DNA from: Whalleya microplaca
Lineage: Eukaryota; Ascomycota; Sordariomycetes; Xylariales; Xylariaceae
Direction: 5' to 3'
Assembly (NCBI GenBank): GCA_022497155.1
Contig: MU385721.1
Span: 682,001 to 746,000, forward strand
DNA: 64,000 bases
Shown here in pieces: positions 45,622-57,934 of the stretch. The notes under the pieces are model-generated. The model was given only the letters and a program-made list of their open reading frames with translations, was not told where the DNA came from and made no database searches. The position numbers and the translations under genes are program-made. Numbering within the stretch: position 1 is the first letter of the stretch; every line of letters starts with the position of its first letter.

Positions 45622-46319
45622 GATCTGCTGTTGAGTTTCCTCGATATTTGTAGATTCGCAAAGCAATTCACAACGGCTTGACTATTCTGTATATCCGGAT
45701 ATGCCAGCTAAGGAGCATGTAAGTAAGGCGAGCGGATGGAACTTCAGCCTCGCGACGTGACAGCTACTGGACGGACGTTCGGGGTAGCTGGCTGTTAAAT
45801 TTTCCGAGGTTAAGCTCACATTACGCAAAATACGTAGATGGGATGGAGGGGTTCGACGTGGGGCTGAGCTGACAAAGTAATTTGGTAATCATGCTACGAC
45901 ATTCCATGTTAGTACTTGCAGTACATACCGACTACTTACATGTACTGCGGTTGGAGGCTAAATTATTATACCCCTGTCTTATACCTCACTTCAATAAATA
46001 AACCACGCCATACTAATTTAGTGCTAGCTTATATTGTATTTTATATCCGACCAAACTACTGTTAAACGCGTATTTTTTACGCGTTTTTAAAGTTGTCACT
46101 ACTTAATTATAGCATTTTAAAGCCGTTTTTTTAACTGATTTTAATAATTATTTAATATAACTACCTTTAAAAAACGCCCTGCTAGCTATTATATAAAGTA
46201 CTTTAATAAACTTTAACGGACATAAATTCGGGCTTTTTATTACGATAGTAATTTAAGTTTTTCGGAAATAAAATAACGGACTGGTTTTTTTCTTTTTTAA
46301 ATAAAATATTTCATTCGCG
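45622..46319. other. GPN3 promoter side and border of the AT-rich island
   Basis: The first 300 bp have normal composition and should hold the GPN3 promoter. From about 45960 the sequence becomes strongly AT-rich. The outer end of the Tc1/mariner element lies here, but I could not identify its terminal inverted repeat. Confidence 0.45.
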
Positions 46320-46870
46320 TTAAAAAAGCTAAACCTAAACCTCGATTTAGCCGGAAACGCGTAATAACTGCTAAATAAAAAAAAAACTAGTCGAATATAT
46401 TACCTTTTTAAAAATAGCTCGCCGCAAAACGTTTTTTAAACTTTCTTTTTGTCTTTTTGCCGGCGTTTTTAGTAAATACGCCATTCGATATATCCTTTGC
46501 CGTCTCGGCTTTACTTGCCGCGTTACTCGCCGTAAGCCTTTTATTTCCGAAAAAAACCGTAAAGCTCGGCTAACATAAGCTAAGGAACATAAAGATTAAA
46601 TTTTTAAACAATAAGCTTAAATTCTTTAGACGGACGAAACCTAGATTATAAAAAGCTATCACCGTAAATGTTACGTTACCCGCCGTTTAAGAAAAAAATA
46701 TAATCCTATATATATAATAGAAAAGCATTAACGCAAAAGCGGATAAATGTTTTAGGGGTTTTTTTTAAGTACTTATAGCAAAAGACCTGGTTTTTTTTAG
46801 GAAAAAAATTAGGGAAAAATTACTGCTTTAACGTATCGGCAATATATAGTTCCTATAATTTATAACTATA
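46320..46870 (+). mobile_element. Tc1/mariner transposase relic, 5' part
   Basis: One plus-strand frame can be read across many TAA/TAG codons, all where Trp or Gln is expected. Recognisable pieces include FSRKRVITAK, SKYAIRYILCRLGFTCRVTR, RRKPFISEKNRKARLT, the catalytic TDET block, and KSYHRKCYVTRR, which fit Tc1-type DD34E transposases. The part ends at 46870 within CTATA, where a retrotransposon has inserted, and resumes at 57585 in the same frame. Stop density and base composition are those of RIP. The outer boundary is approximate. Confidence 0.85.
46866..46870. repeat. target site duplication CTATA, left copy
   Basis: Five bases directly before the 5' LTR are identical to the five directly after the 3' LTR (57580-57584). 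Five bp is the usual target duplication of Ty3/Gypsy elements. Confidence 0.88.
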
Positions 46871-46973
46871 TATTAGGCCTTAGTTAAGCCTTAGCTATAG
46901 CTATATATATAAGTCTTTTCGGGACTTATTATCAATTAATAAGACAAGCTTTATTACATCTATTAGCCTCACA
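46871..46973 (+). repeat. 5' LTR, 103 bp
   Basis: It begins TATTAGG (from TGTTAGG) and ends CTCACA. It differs from the 3' LTR at eight positions, all transitions, six in CpA/TpG context. A primer-binding site would start at 46974, but mutation prevents assigning a tRNA. Confidence 0.92.
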
Positions 46974-48239
46974 ATTAGTAGCACCTTGTTAAAAGGTCGC
47001 GCCGACTTATACAATATAAAAAATCATTTTCTTTTTATTAAACCCGTTAATTAACTGCTTATATAACAGCAGTTTTAAGTTATATCGACAAATTAACGAC
47101 ATTTCCGCCTAAAATTTATCAAACATATATAATAATTAATAACTCTAAAAAAAACTATTACTAACGTATAATAGCACTCGTTTTCCTCTCGCTTAAGCAG
47201 ATCTCGATATAGCTTCGATTAGGTTTTTTTATATCGTTATTTAATAATTTAATATATAAATCGATATATATATAAAAAAGTAATAACCCGAATATATATA
47301 TAAACAAAATCAATTAAGTTTAGCATATTAAACTTATAAGCCGGAATAGCCGGAAATTTCCTTTCGGACTAGCCTCTCTTATTTTATAACCTCCTATATT
47401 TTATCTATTTCTAATTTCGATATTAATATTAATATTAATTAGCGCTATTAATATCCCGTACCCCTATTTAAACTTATGTCTTTATATTATTAAAAAGCCC
47501 AATATAACGCTTTAAGTATTACTACATTTATTAATAAATATCTATAACACAGGGTAATTACTAAATTAAAAAGTAACACCTTATAAAAAATCGTTAATTA
47601 CGCTTTATATATCGGAATATAATAGCTAATAATTTAATAACAGTAGCCGATAACGAGATAAACGTCTCGGTTTAAAGGTATCGAAACCACAGGTTATAAT
47701 AATAAATAATATATAAATAGATATAAATTATAATAAGCTATTTATTTAGCTAATAAGTTTATTAAATCCCAGTTACCTATTAATAATACCCTAGATATTA
47801 ATAATAATTAAAATTAGCCCGACAATTAAAATTAATCCGATAATTAAGATTAACCTGTTAATTAAAATTAGCAATTACTAACCCAATTAGTCGAAGGAAA
47901 ACGAGAGCTTTTCGATAATAATAATAATATAAAAAAGAAAAAAAAACGATAATCTACTAACGAAAGCCTTAAAACCCTAATATACGTATATATATAACTT
48001 GATAGCTTTATTTCTAGTCCAGTTAATAGCTCACTCGTTAACAGCTCACTCGTTAACAGCCCACTCATTAATAGCCCATTCGTCAATAAACTAATACCTT
48101 ATATATTTATATAAAAACGTTTAAAAACCTTACCAGGTTTTTATTTAATCAATTCGATACTAATCGGAAATCACTAAAAACTAGTCGAAAAAATATTACA
48201 AAATATAACAAAACTATAAAAACGATAATAAAATCTGCC

Positions 48240-49600
48240 ACCGCTAACCGACTCATTAATTAAGAAATCCGTAAAAAAATTACGGATAACAGAAACGCTA
48301 TTAAATAATATTTATATAACTAATTAAAAGCAATAAAGCCAGGACCGATAAAATCGATAACGTAGCTAAAAATAATAGAATTAACGACAAAGCTAAAACC
48401 GATAAAATAATCGACTATTACTGCCGATACCGGATCGACTACTACCGCTACTACCGAGCCCAAGTTAATAACTCCTATTACCGCTGCCAATCCTTAATTA
48501 ATAAAAAAACTACTAGCCACTATTTATACCGCCACCATTTATAATAGACAAAAAATCCCAGCGACAAATTATAAAATATGCGGCAGCATTATTTATTGCC
48601 GTTAATTAATTGAAAAAAAATCTAATTAAATAGTTTATAATAAAACTATAAAATACGTAACGCGAAATTAACTATTCCTATCGACAAAAAGAGTAATTTA
48701 ACGGCTAGAAATTATTCGATATCGGATTTTTCTACCTAAATTTAAACTAAGCCTTTAAAACCGGCAACTATATCGTTATCGGAAAAAACGTTTATTAGCG
48801 AAACGTATATTTATTTATTAATATAATTAAAAACGCAAAAACTAATAACGCGAAGACGGAAATTATCACTAAGGATTTTAATTAATTATTACAGGACAAT
48901 ACTTAAATTTAATAGGCCGCTTAATTAAGCGATACCGATAAAACTTTAATAAAGGTTAATAATAATTATATATACCGTAAGCTTTTTAAAAAATTTAAAA
49001 TAACAAACAAAAAGGCACTGGATAAATTATATAAGGCATTTTATTTTAATAATAATATTTTATAAAATAAATTAATTTATAACTAATTAATAAAAATAAT
49101 CCGCGCTTATCGCGCGTATTATATATTATAAACTTGTTAATATATAACGTAAATTTACTAGTCGCTTACGCCTAAATTTTATATTTACGTTAACCCGCTT
49201 ATAGTTAGTTTATTATTAAATAAATACTTAACTTATATCGAAAAATGCTAATAAATATATTAATAAATAGTTTTATAAAAAAACTAAAAACTTAATATTT
49301 ATAATAATAATACTGTCTTAATAGCGATTAATGCTTTAGCCCCGACCTTAAAAAAATTAACCGCATATAATTTTTATAAGGAAAATAACTTAATATTAGC
49401 TAATAATAAACTAGCGACCGATAATTATAATTCCTATTAATTAAATAATAAAGGTAGATATTACTCCGATAGATATAATACTCGAAAAAACCAAGGACAT
49501 AAATACTTTTACTAGAAAACAAACTATCGAAACTAAAATAACCGATAATATAATAGCTACCGAAATTAAGGTAATTAATAATATAATAGCTATCGCCTTA
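48240..49600 (+). pseudogene. probable gag remnant
   Basis: A plus-strand frame broken only by likely RIP stops runs here, upstream of the protease motif. Near 49405-49500 the pattern KGRYYSDRY looks like a decayed CCHC zinc knuckle (expected Cys and His positions now Tyr or Arg). The position and this pattern suggest gag nucleocapsid. The assignment is tentative because the rest is too mutated to compare. Confidence 0.45.
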
Positions 49601-50339
49601 GCTAAAACAATCGTTCCCGTTAATTCCGAGGCAAAAGCCGATTCCGCGGCCGTAAAGGCAATTTTTAAAGCTGTTAAAAATACCGTTATAACTAACGATA
49701 GCTATATTGTTAATAGCGTCGATAAATTAAGCCCGCACTATAAGGTAGCTCTAACTTTATAAACAACAAAGTTTAATGCTAATAGGAAAACGAAAAACGT
49801 AAAAAAAATAAAAATAAGTTATATAATAATAGCTATATTATAATAAACGATTATAAAAACGTTAAAAAGGATAAATAATAATATAATACTTATAATTTTT
49901 ACTTATTATCTTAATATATATTATATAATAATAATAAATAAATAATTAAACAGACTTATCGAAAATACGACATAATATTTCCATTATAAAATAAATGTTT
50001 TACTCACGTTTTTTCGAATATTTGTACGGCTTTAAAGCCGAAATTAAAAACGGTATACTAGAAGCTATTAATTAAATAAGTTATCGATAAATATTACCTA
50101 TTCTCAATTAGATTTAACGTTTTATAATTAAATAAAAAACTATTCTTTATCGAAAATAATACGGAATTTATTTATAAGAAACTAATGGTTGAAAAAATCG
50201 ACAAGAATTACTTATTAACCGCAAACGACCCTAGAAATACCGAAATAATCGATTTTATTTAACCGAAAATAATAAAAGCAAAACTGATATAAAAGAACCA
50301 GTTAAACCTATTAAAAAAATATACTTATATATAAATTAA

Positions 50340-53300
50340 AGTAATCGCTTATAGTAAAAAATCGATAGTCTATATCGATAGTAGCGCATTATATAAATTA
50401 ATCGATAAAATATAGCTTAACGATTTTATTAAAAACTATAAGCTTATAACCCTATTAAAAGATATAAAATTAAGCGGGATAAGCGGTATAATCGACTTAA
50501 AGTAGATAGCTAAATTCGACCTTAATATATTTGGAAAAAATTATTATAACAAAAATTATATCGGCAAATATATTATCGAAATATAGGTTTATAGTAACTT
50601 ATTATAACTAAACCTTTTATTAAAAAATAAATTTATTTATAAATATAACGTCATAATTAATTAGCCTAATAAAATAATAATAATAATATTATATAACAAT
50701 ATAATTATATTAATTATATTTATTAAATAACGATAAAAAGCTCGCTGCCGAATACTTATAAAAGCTAATATAAATATACCTCCTTATATTATACTTTTAA
50801 TACCCGTTAATTATAGGGATCTACCCGAAAATCGAGATTTTACATTCTTTATATAATTTCCCGGCGTATTTTATAATATTACGAATATTAATATAGTTAA
50901 GGCGATTTCTTTTATTAATAATATAAATAAACCGATAAAGATTTATTGTAATACTAAAATAAATATTATTAATAATTATAATAATAACGGCTATTTTTAT
51001 ATATTATAAAAAAAGGCTATAGTAATATAAATAGCGGCAGCCCTTAATTTAAATAATTATACTTTTATTAATAAGCTAGGCTTATATTTCTTTATAAAAT
51101 TTAATGTTAATAATAATATAATAAAAGTATTTTTTGCCGGCTAGTTAACTATCGATAATATATAAAAATTAGTTAAACTAAAACCTTACGTTCGATATAA
51201 AAAAAGGCCGCTATCGCTCGGGATAAATCGATTTAAAAATATCCCAGAAACGTTAATTAGAGACGGTATATATTATTATATATTAAATTTATATTTTAAC
51301 TGCCGGTTAATATAAGTAATATAAAAACGAAATATATAGTATAATAAGGGAATAATTAATTTACCGGAAAACGAAAAAATAAAAGTCGACTTATATAATA
51401 ATTAGTAACAAATATATAAGCCGCTTAAATAGTATCTATTAGGTCTTAAAAACTAAGTTATTATTAACGAAACATTCGGAGGCATATATAAAATAGGGAA
51501 AATAAGCTAAATATTAAAACTAACCCCTTTTAAATATCCTTATTTTATAATATATAAAAGCGTCGATAAAAAAAGAAAAGGTCGAATTGTTATTGATATA
51601 CGCCTTATTAATAAAGTGATAATATTAAATATTTACCTATTGCTGTATTAAAATAATATTATCCGTAAATTTAAAAGTAAAAAGTATATATTAGTTATAA
51701 ATGTATTGGCATTTTTCCACTAATTACCGGTAGCGGAAAAATATAAATATTATATAATAATTATATCGTTAAAAGGACTAAAAGTCTCATATATAGTATT
51801 AATAAGCTTCCGTAATTTATTAACATATATATAAAAATTTATAAACTAATAACTAAAACTATATAACGATTATATAAAGGCTTATATTAATAACATTGTT
51901 ATATATAATAACACTAAAAATAGGCATATTAAAAACCTCGATAGTATATTTAATATATATTATAAAATTAAGCTTATATTATTACTTAAAAAGTCCTTTT
52001 TTAATTATTCATTAATTTGACTATTTAAGTTTATTGTTAATAAATATAACATTATAATAACCAAAAATTGAGTCGAGGTAATTAAGAAACTAAAAATGCT
52101 AAAAACCTTAGCCGATATTAAAAAATATATCGGTATAATAATATTCTTATATAAATATATCCTTTAATATTAATAAAAAGTTAATCTGTTATAATAAAAA
52201 AAAACAGATATATTAGCGGAAAAATAAAAATCGAAAACAATACTTGTAATAATAACCGTAAGAAAATGATAGACGTTAAAACAATAGTTTATACCTACGG
52301 CAATAAAATAACTATTATTTAAGATCTTATAAAAATAATTAACTAAAAAAGCCTATTTAATTTATTAGAACTATAATAAACTAACTTTTATAAAAATAGA
52401 TATATTAAAAAAGCGAGAATATGGGATTATAATATTTCACCTTAATGTATTATAAAATAAACGGATAATCCATATCGATATAATATAACCTATTATATTC
52501 CTATTAAAAATACTAACTAAAATAAAAAGAAATTACGGATCGATAAAACTCGAAATATTTTATTTAATATAGACATATTGAAATTTATAAATATAATTAT
52601 AATTTTATATATACCTAGTTATTGTATTAATAAATCATAAAATAACGAAAGAAATTATTAACTAAATAAACTTTAAAATAGTAAACATAATTAAAATAAA
52701 CAGCCGATTAATAATAGTATCGATATATTTATTTATATTTTGTTTTGATATTTGATATATATTAAATAAAATAAACCTTATATTAGATATATTATTCCGA
52801 TTTCCGATAGTTGATATACCTAAAGACATTATAAAAAAAAATATATAATTAAATCGAAATTAAACGATATAATAAATAATTTCGGATACTTAATATTTAA
52901 AATAGCAATTTATAATAACTTTAAATTAAAAATCATCGATAGATATAAAACTAATAAATAATTTAATAGATTAATAAAATAGCTAGTTAAAAATTAAACT
53001 ATACGGCATAAAAAACTAATTAAACTATAGAACGAAATTAATAAAGTCAATAAGAAAAACAAACGTAAAAATCTAAAACGGTAATATCGATATATATTAA
53101 TCGATAGATTATTATATTATATTACCCCCGTAAAGGAAAAAAAACTATGCATTTTATTAATATATATAAACGACATCCTCGAATTAATATATAATAATAA
53201 ATATTATTTTAGCTTTAAGCGAATGATATAAAATTTCGATAAAATTATAATCTAAAATCTAATAAAGAAAATAAAGACTTACGTTAACTACTGTCTATAA

Positions 53301-54450
53301 TACTTAAAACTTAAATAAAATAGGAATAAGTTAATAGGGGAATTATTATTTATTAATAACCTTATTATATCTTTTTATATAGTAATATAAGATTTTATTG
53401 TAAAATTACCGACAGTCTTATTGAAAAGCTACTTTTAATATATTAACGGGTATAATAATTTCGATATATTAATAACTACAGTATATAAATTTAGCAAAAA
53501 AAGTATATTAATATTAGGATACGTTATATATAAAACTAAGGATTAAGCGATATTAATATTATATGTATTCTTATTATATAACTGGGAAATTTTATTTAAG
53601 GCTATATCGGATAAAAACCCGAAATTTATATCGGATATATAGTAAATAATATTCGCTAGATTTAGTATTAAATTAGCGATATCGATAAACTATTACCTTT
53701 AGACCGATAGATAATTTAAATAACGGAATTAAAACGTCGAAATAGCTATATAATATTACTATAATATAACGGATATATTATAGCCGGATATTATACTAAT
53801 ATTATAATATAACCTTAATAATTTTAAATTATCGGTATTAAATAGATCGCTAAATAAAATAGTCTATAACTTTAAACCTAGATTAGTTATATTAACGTTA
53901 GAGATATCATATAATAGTATCGATTTCGATATAATAAGATAACTTTATTAAAAAGAGGCGAAAGTAGCTATCGATTTCGCGACTATAGATTTAAAAATTA
54001 GGTATAATAGTAAGTATAACCCTATTACTTTTAATGTCGGCGATAAAATATATTTATAACTATATAAAAGCTATATTCTACCGGGTAAACCACTATAAAA
54101 GTAGTCGAAATAATGAATAAGCTTGTTAATAGTAATTAGATAAATCGGCGATTTAGCGTATAAATTTAATTTTTTATAATATTAATAAATATACCGAATA
54201 ATCTTAGTTATATATTTATTCCCCGCTTTAAAGGAACCAAATTTTTACGGTCGAAAATAACCAGTATTTAAATAAGTTATTATCGAGAGAAACGATAATA
54301 AATTTAAATCGTACGAGATAAAATAATTATTAAAATAACAAATTAACTGTATTAGGGAATAGCTAATTTTAGAATACTTTATTAAATAAAAAGGCTATAT
54401 AATAATCGATAATTAATAATACCCGAAAAAACTACTTATATAAAACGTAA
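50340..54450 (+). pseudogene. pol remnant: protease, reverse transcriptase, integrase, chromodomain
   Basis: Protease: YIDSSALYKLID near 50370 fits the aspartic protease D-S/T-G site. Reverse transcriptase: from about 51560, GRIVIDIRLINKV, then KSKKYILVINVLAFFHQ-type motif and the YxDD site at 51883-51894, now Tyr-Ile-Asn-Asn. Connection to the RNase H region: LKTLADIKKYIGI, near 52105. Integrase: DFIVKLPTV near 53392 keeps its Asp. The end (about 54310-54440: SYEIKQLLK, then EYFIKQKGYI) matches a chromodomain, as in chromoviruses. The frame is continuous over long stretches apart from stops explained by C to T or G to A changes. No functional product is possible. Confidence 0.85.
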
Positions 54451-57400
54451 TAAAACTAATAATAAAATTCGATATTAAATATAAGTTAACCTTAAAGAAA
54501 CTAAAATATAAAAAAACAAACAATAAACTAATATAAATAAAAATACCGGAGACGATAAACGATTAAAAACTAGTCGACATTATACTAAAAACAAATATAG
54601 AAATACCGATACCTTAACAAAAATTACTAAATTAATATATGTTATTAACGGATAAAATTAACAATAGCACGATATATAATTATAATATAAAATAATAATT
54701 AATATACCTTATCGACAAACTATATTAATTAACAATATTATAACTAATTCGACATAATAGCTAAATATTATCACCGGCACTTTCCCGATAATAATAATAA
54801 CTCACTATACTTTCACTACTATTACATATATATATAATAATAATAATTCACTATAACCTTACTATTATCTTATAACCGACTTATATATATTTTAATTATA
54901 TATACCTTATACATACTTCCTTTTTATACCTCCTTTTTATAAATACTTTCTGCCTTAACTATTTTAACTTTACCGCTTTTTATTTTTTATAACCGCTTTA
55001 ATTTTTATAACAACTATAACTATAATAACTTCGATTATTATTAAAACATTTACAAATATAACATCGAGAATTTTTACAGCCGACAATATACCGTAAAAGC
55101 ATATCGACACTATTTAGTAATCGATAACTAGCAATATAGCTAATCATTTCGATATAATTAACTAGGGAAAAAAAAGGGTTAACCTAAAGCCCTCGGAATA
55201 ACGCCGTTTCTGTAAGGAGAAAAAAAACATTAACGTAATAGTTAATAAAATTAAATTAGCAACAAAAGTCAACAATTTTGCAAGCAAGTAACGCCGTCTG
55301 TATATTAATAAAAGCAATTATAAAATTAACGATATAGCCTTAGCTATATCTGCCGATAACCTTAAAAAATACTAGAAAAATATAATAAAATATTATCCGT
55401 TAAAAAAATACGTTAATAATAACGGCGTTATAAAAACATTACTTTAAATACCTCCTTATATATAGTTAAACGTTATTAAGCCTTATCGAAATATTAAATA
55501 AAAATTGGAATTAATTAAGCAAGGGAAATTATTATCGAATTAGTAAACCTGTTAAAATTAGGAGCTCCTAACTGCCGAAAAGCTCGAGGCCATTAAAATA
55601 TACGGCAATGTCTTATAAGAAATAAAAGTAATGCCTAGTATTATCGATATTTTATTTTACTAATATAGATTAGTTTGGCTACTATAATTAAAAAGCGCTT
55701 AAATTATACTATCGTTTTAAAGAGCGATAGCCCCGGATTTAATGTAGCTAAAACCGGAACCCGCTTAACTATTAACATTAAATCTATCGGCGCTAGATTT
55801 ACTTATCGATAACAACAAAAATAGCGACAAATAAAATGACAGTAATAAAAAGCACAATAATAACAAAAAAAACAATAGCAACAATAACTTAAAAAACGAT
55901 AACAACGATAATAATAAAATGCCACTATAAAATTTAATCCTAACTAAACCCATTACCGATAGCACGAAAAAAATAGCGTTAAAATTTCTTAAATCGGAGA
56001 ACAACTTTATTATTAAAATCGTAAAAATCGAGAAAACAATTTAAAACATATAATAACATAACTATATCGATAAAATAAAACTTAATAACGTAATTAATAA
56101 AACATAAATCGATATATTATAGATAATTAATAAGCTTAAAACGGATATCGTAAACAAAAATAAGATATAACGCTATATCGCCGAAACCTTATATTATATT
56201 AACCTTAATATCGATAAAAAAATATATACAATTAATAAAAATGTCGACTAAAAACTTGAAATAATTAAAAAAAGCCTCGGAACTATTAATAATAATATCG
56301 ACAAAAAAATAGCAAACGCATTATAACATTACGTACTGCAATCCCAAATAACAAACTATATAATAATAATTATCGATTTTAAACATCTAAAGCGATATAT
56401 TAAAAAGTAAGTCAAAAAAAAAACAAAAAACATAAACTATTAGATTAATTAATTAACAATATAATCACTTAAATCGAAACCTATACAAAACCCTGCTCCA
56501 CAGCTATCGATATCGCTAACTAAAAAACTATTAACAACTAAGCCATTACAGTTAATCAAGCTATAGAAAACATCAACCACGCTAACTAAAAAGCCTAAGC
56601 TAATTAAGCCAAAGAAACTAGCAACTATAACATAAAAACCTTAACCATTAATAACGGCACCAGAAACTAAACCACCGCCAGTAATAACGACTAAAATATT
56701 TATACCCGAGCCATTAACGCCACCGAAAATATCGATAATATCTAAAAAACTAACCAAGCCTTCTAAAAAGCACGCCAAAAAACCAAAGCCAATTAAGCAA
56801 TCACCGAAGCTAATTTAATAAAAGCCGCTTAAGTTAATCAAGCAAAAACCGCTTATTATTAAACTCCTAATAATGCCTTAATACGTTAATAATAATAATA
56901 ATAACGACGATAATAATATAATATCCTCTTTATATAAATTATAACCATAATTAAAACGCAAGAAAAAGTCGTTTAATAATTTTATACCACTATCGAAAAA
57001 GCGTTAGGCCCTATTTTTTATCCATTAATATATATATTACCTTTAGAAAAATACTTATTAAATAATCCCTTATTATAATATTAATATATACACTGCCTTA
57101 CGCATAGTCACTCTTTACTCGTCATATTATCTATATAGCATTAACATATATACTATCTTTATAACTGTCTTTATTAATTAACATATATACTATCTTTTGA
57201 TATAATAACTAGTATCGACATATATATTATCCTTATAACATATTACCGCTTCCCTTGCCTTAACAAATATATATAATAATACAACACTAATATTAACCAA
57301 AAGGCCATTAATTTTTCCTTTATTAATTTCCTTTATTACATTAAAAAAAGAGATAAAAAAGGATAAAAATCAATAGCTATAGCTTTAAAACAAAATCAAA

Positions 57401-57460
57401 ATCAAAAAAAGTTTCTTTTATTATACCGAGAGAGAGAAAGATCGACAAGTCGTCGATCAT
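54451..57460 (+). other. extra 3-kb region of the retrotransposon with a degenerate coiled-coil frame
   Basis: This lies between the chromodomain and the 3' LTR, where fungal Ty3/Gypsy elements usually have little. A plus-strand frame between about 55100 and 56900 can be followed through RIP-type stops. It has an Asn/Lys/Asp-rich part (near 55790-55920), a helical Ile/Leu heptad-like part (near 56000-56340: TINKNVD, KLEIIKKSLGTINNNIDKKI) and a Lys/Pro-rich part (near 56500-56880). It could be an extra ORF, a captured gene or another inserted element. The far 3' part (about 56900-57430) has no readable frame. Confidence 0.5.
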
Positions 57461-57464
57461 TTTA

Positions 57465-57476
57465 TAAAGGGGCAAT
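57465..57476 (+). other. probable polypurine tract
   Basis: The sequence ATAAAGGGGCAA directly precedes the 3' LTR. A purine run in this place primes plus-strand DNA synthesis in LTR elements. Confidence 0.6.
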
Positions 57477-57579
57477 TGTTAGGCCTTAGTTAAGCCTTAG
57501 CTATAGCTATATATATGAGTCCTTTCGGGACTCATTATTAATTAATAAAACAAGCTTCATTACATCCATTAGCCTCACA
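57477..57579 (+). repeat. 3' LTR, 103 bp
   Basis: It begins TGTTAGG and ends CTCACA, the standard TG...CA ends. It is less mutated than the 5' copy: six of the eight differences are losses in the 5' LTR and two in this one. Confidence 0.93.
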
Positions 57580-57584
57580 CTATA
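57580..57584. repeat. target site duplication CTATA, right copy
   Basis: This copy matches 46866-46870. Removing the retrotransposon plus one copy restores the transposase frame (Asn-Tyr-Ile). Confidence 0.88.
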
Positions 57585-57934
57585 TTTAATATGCCTTTAA
57601 CGTTAAAAAGCTAATATATTTAATATAAAATAAAGCACCCGGGTATTTAATAAAAAAAACTAAAGCTAACTTTTAAACGCGCGGAATTTTTATTATATAT
57701 TAGCTTATTTATTCCCTTAACTTTAACTTTATTAAGTCCTATTAAAATTAAATAAAAAATTATATTAAAGACTGTTACGGGAATATAAATAAGCCGAAAT
57801 ACCCTTAATTACGGCAATAAGTTTAAGAAGTATAAAAAGCGCTGCTAAAGTTTTATATATATAAATTATTAAATTCTATGCCGAAACGCTATAAGGCAAT
57901 AATAAACGCCGATAAAATATATATAAAATATTAG
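57585..57934 (+). mobile_element. Tc1/mariner transposase relic, 3' part
   Basis: The reading frame of 46320-46870 continues here in the same phase to a terminal TAG at 57934. Motifs: KAPGYLIKKTKANF (the QDNAPGH region), TRGIFIIY then LIYSLNFNFIKSY (the WPAYSPDLNPIE region, catalytic Glu now Lys), NINKPKYP, and the C-terminus LLNSMPKRYKAIINADK, typical of Tc1-type transposases. The outer end lies between 57934 and about 58060, where base composition returns to normal. Confidence 0.88.

Larger units (their letters stand above)
46871..57579 (+). mobile_element. Ty3/Gypsy chromodomain-type LTR retrotransposon, RIP-inactivated
   Basis: The element is 10,709 bp with equal 103-bp LTRs and a 5-bp target duplication. 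The order on the plus strand is LTR, possible gag, protease, reverse transcriptase, integrase, chromodomain-like segment, about 3 kb of extra sequence, purine-rich tract, LTR. The order of reverse transcriptase before integrase defines Ty3/Gypsy. The whole element is AT-rich, with dense TAA/TAG stops in every frame. The internal length is large for such short LTRs. Known fungal elements of this class are mostly 5-8 kb. Confidence 0.9.

Noticed and set aside
55765..56004. Minus-strand hydrophobic 79-codon frame in the retrotransposon
   Set aside because: Its Leu/Phe-rich composition comes from the complement of an AAT/AAC-rich plus-strand region, and it has no gene context.
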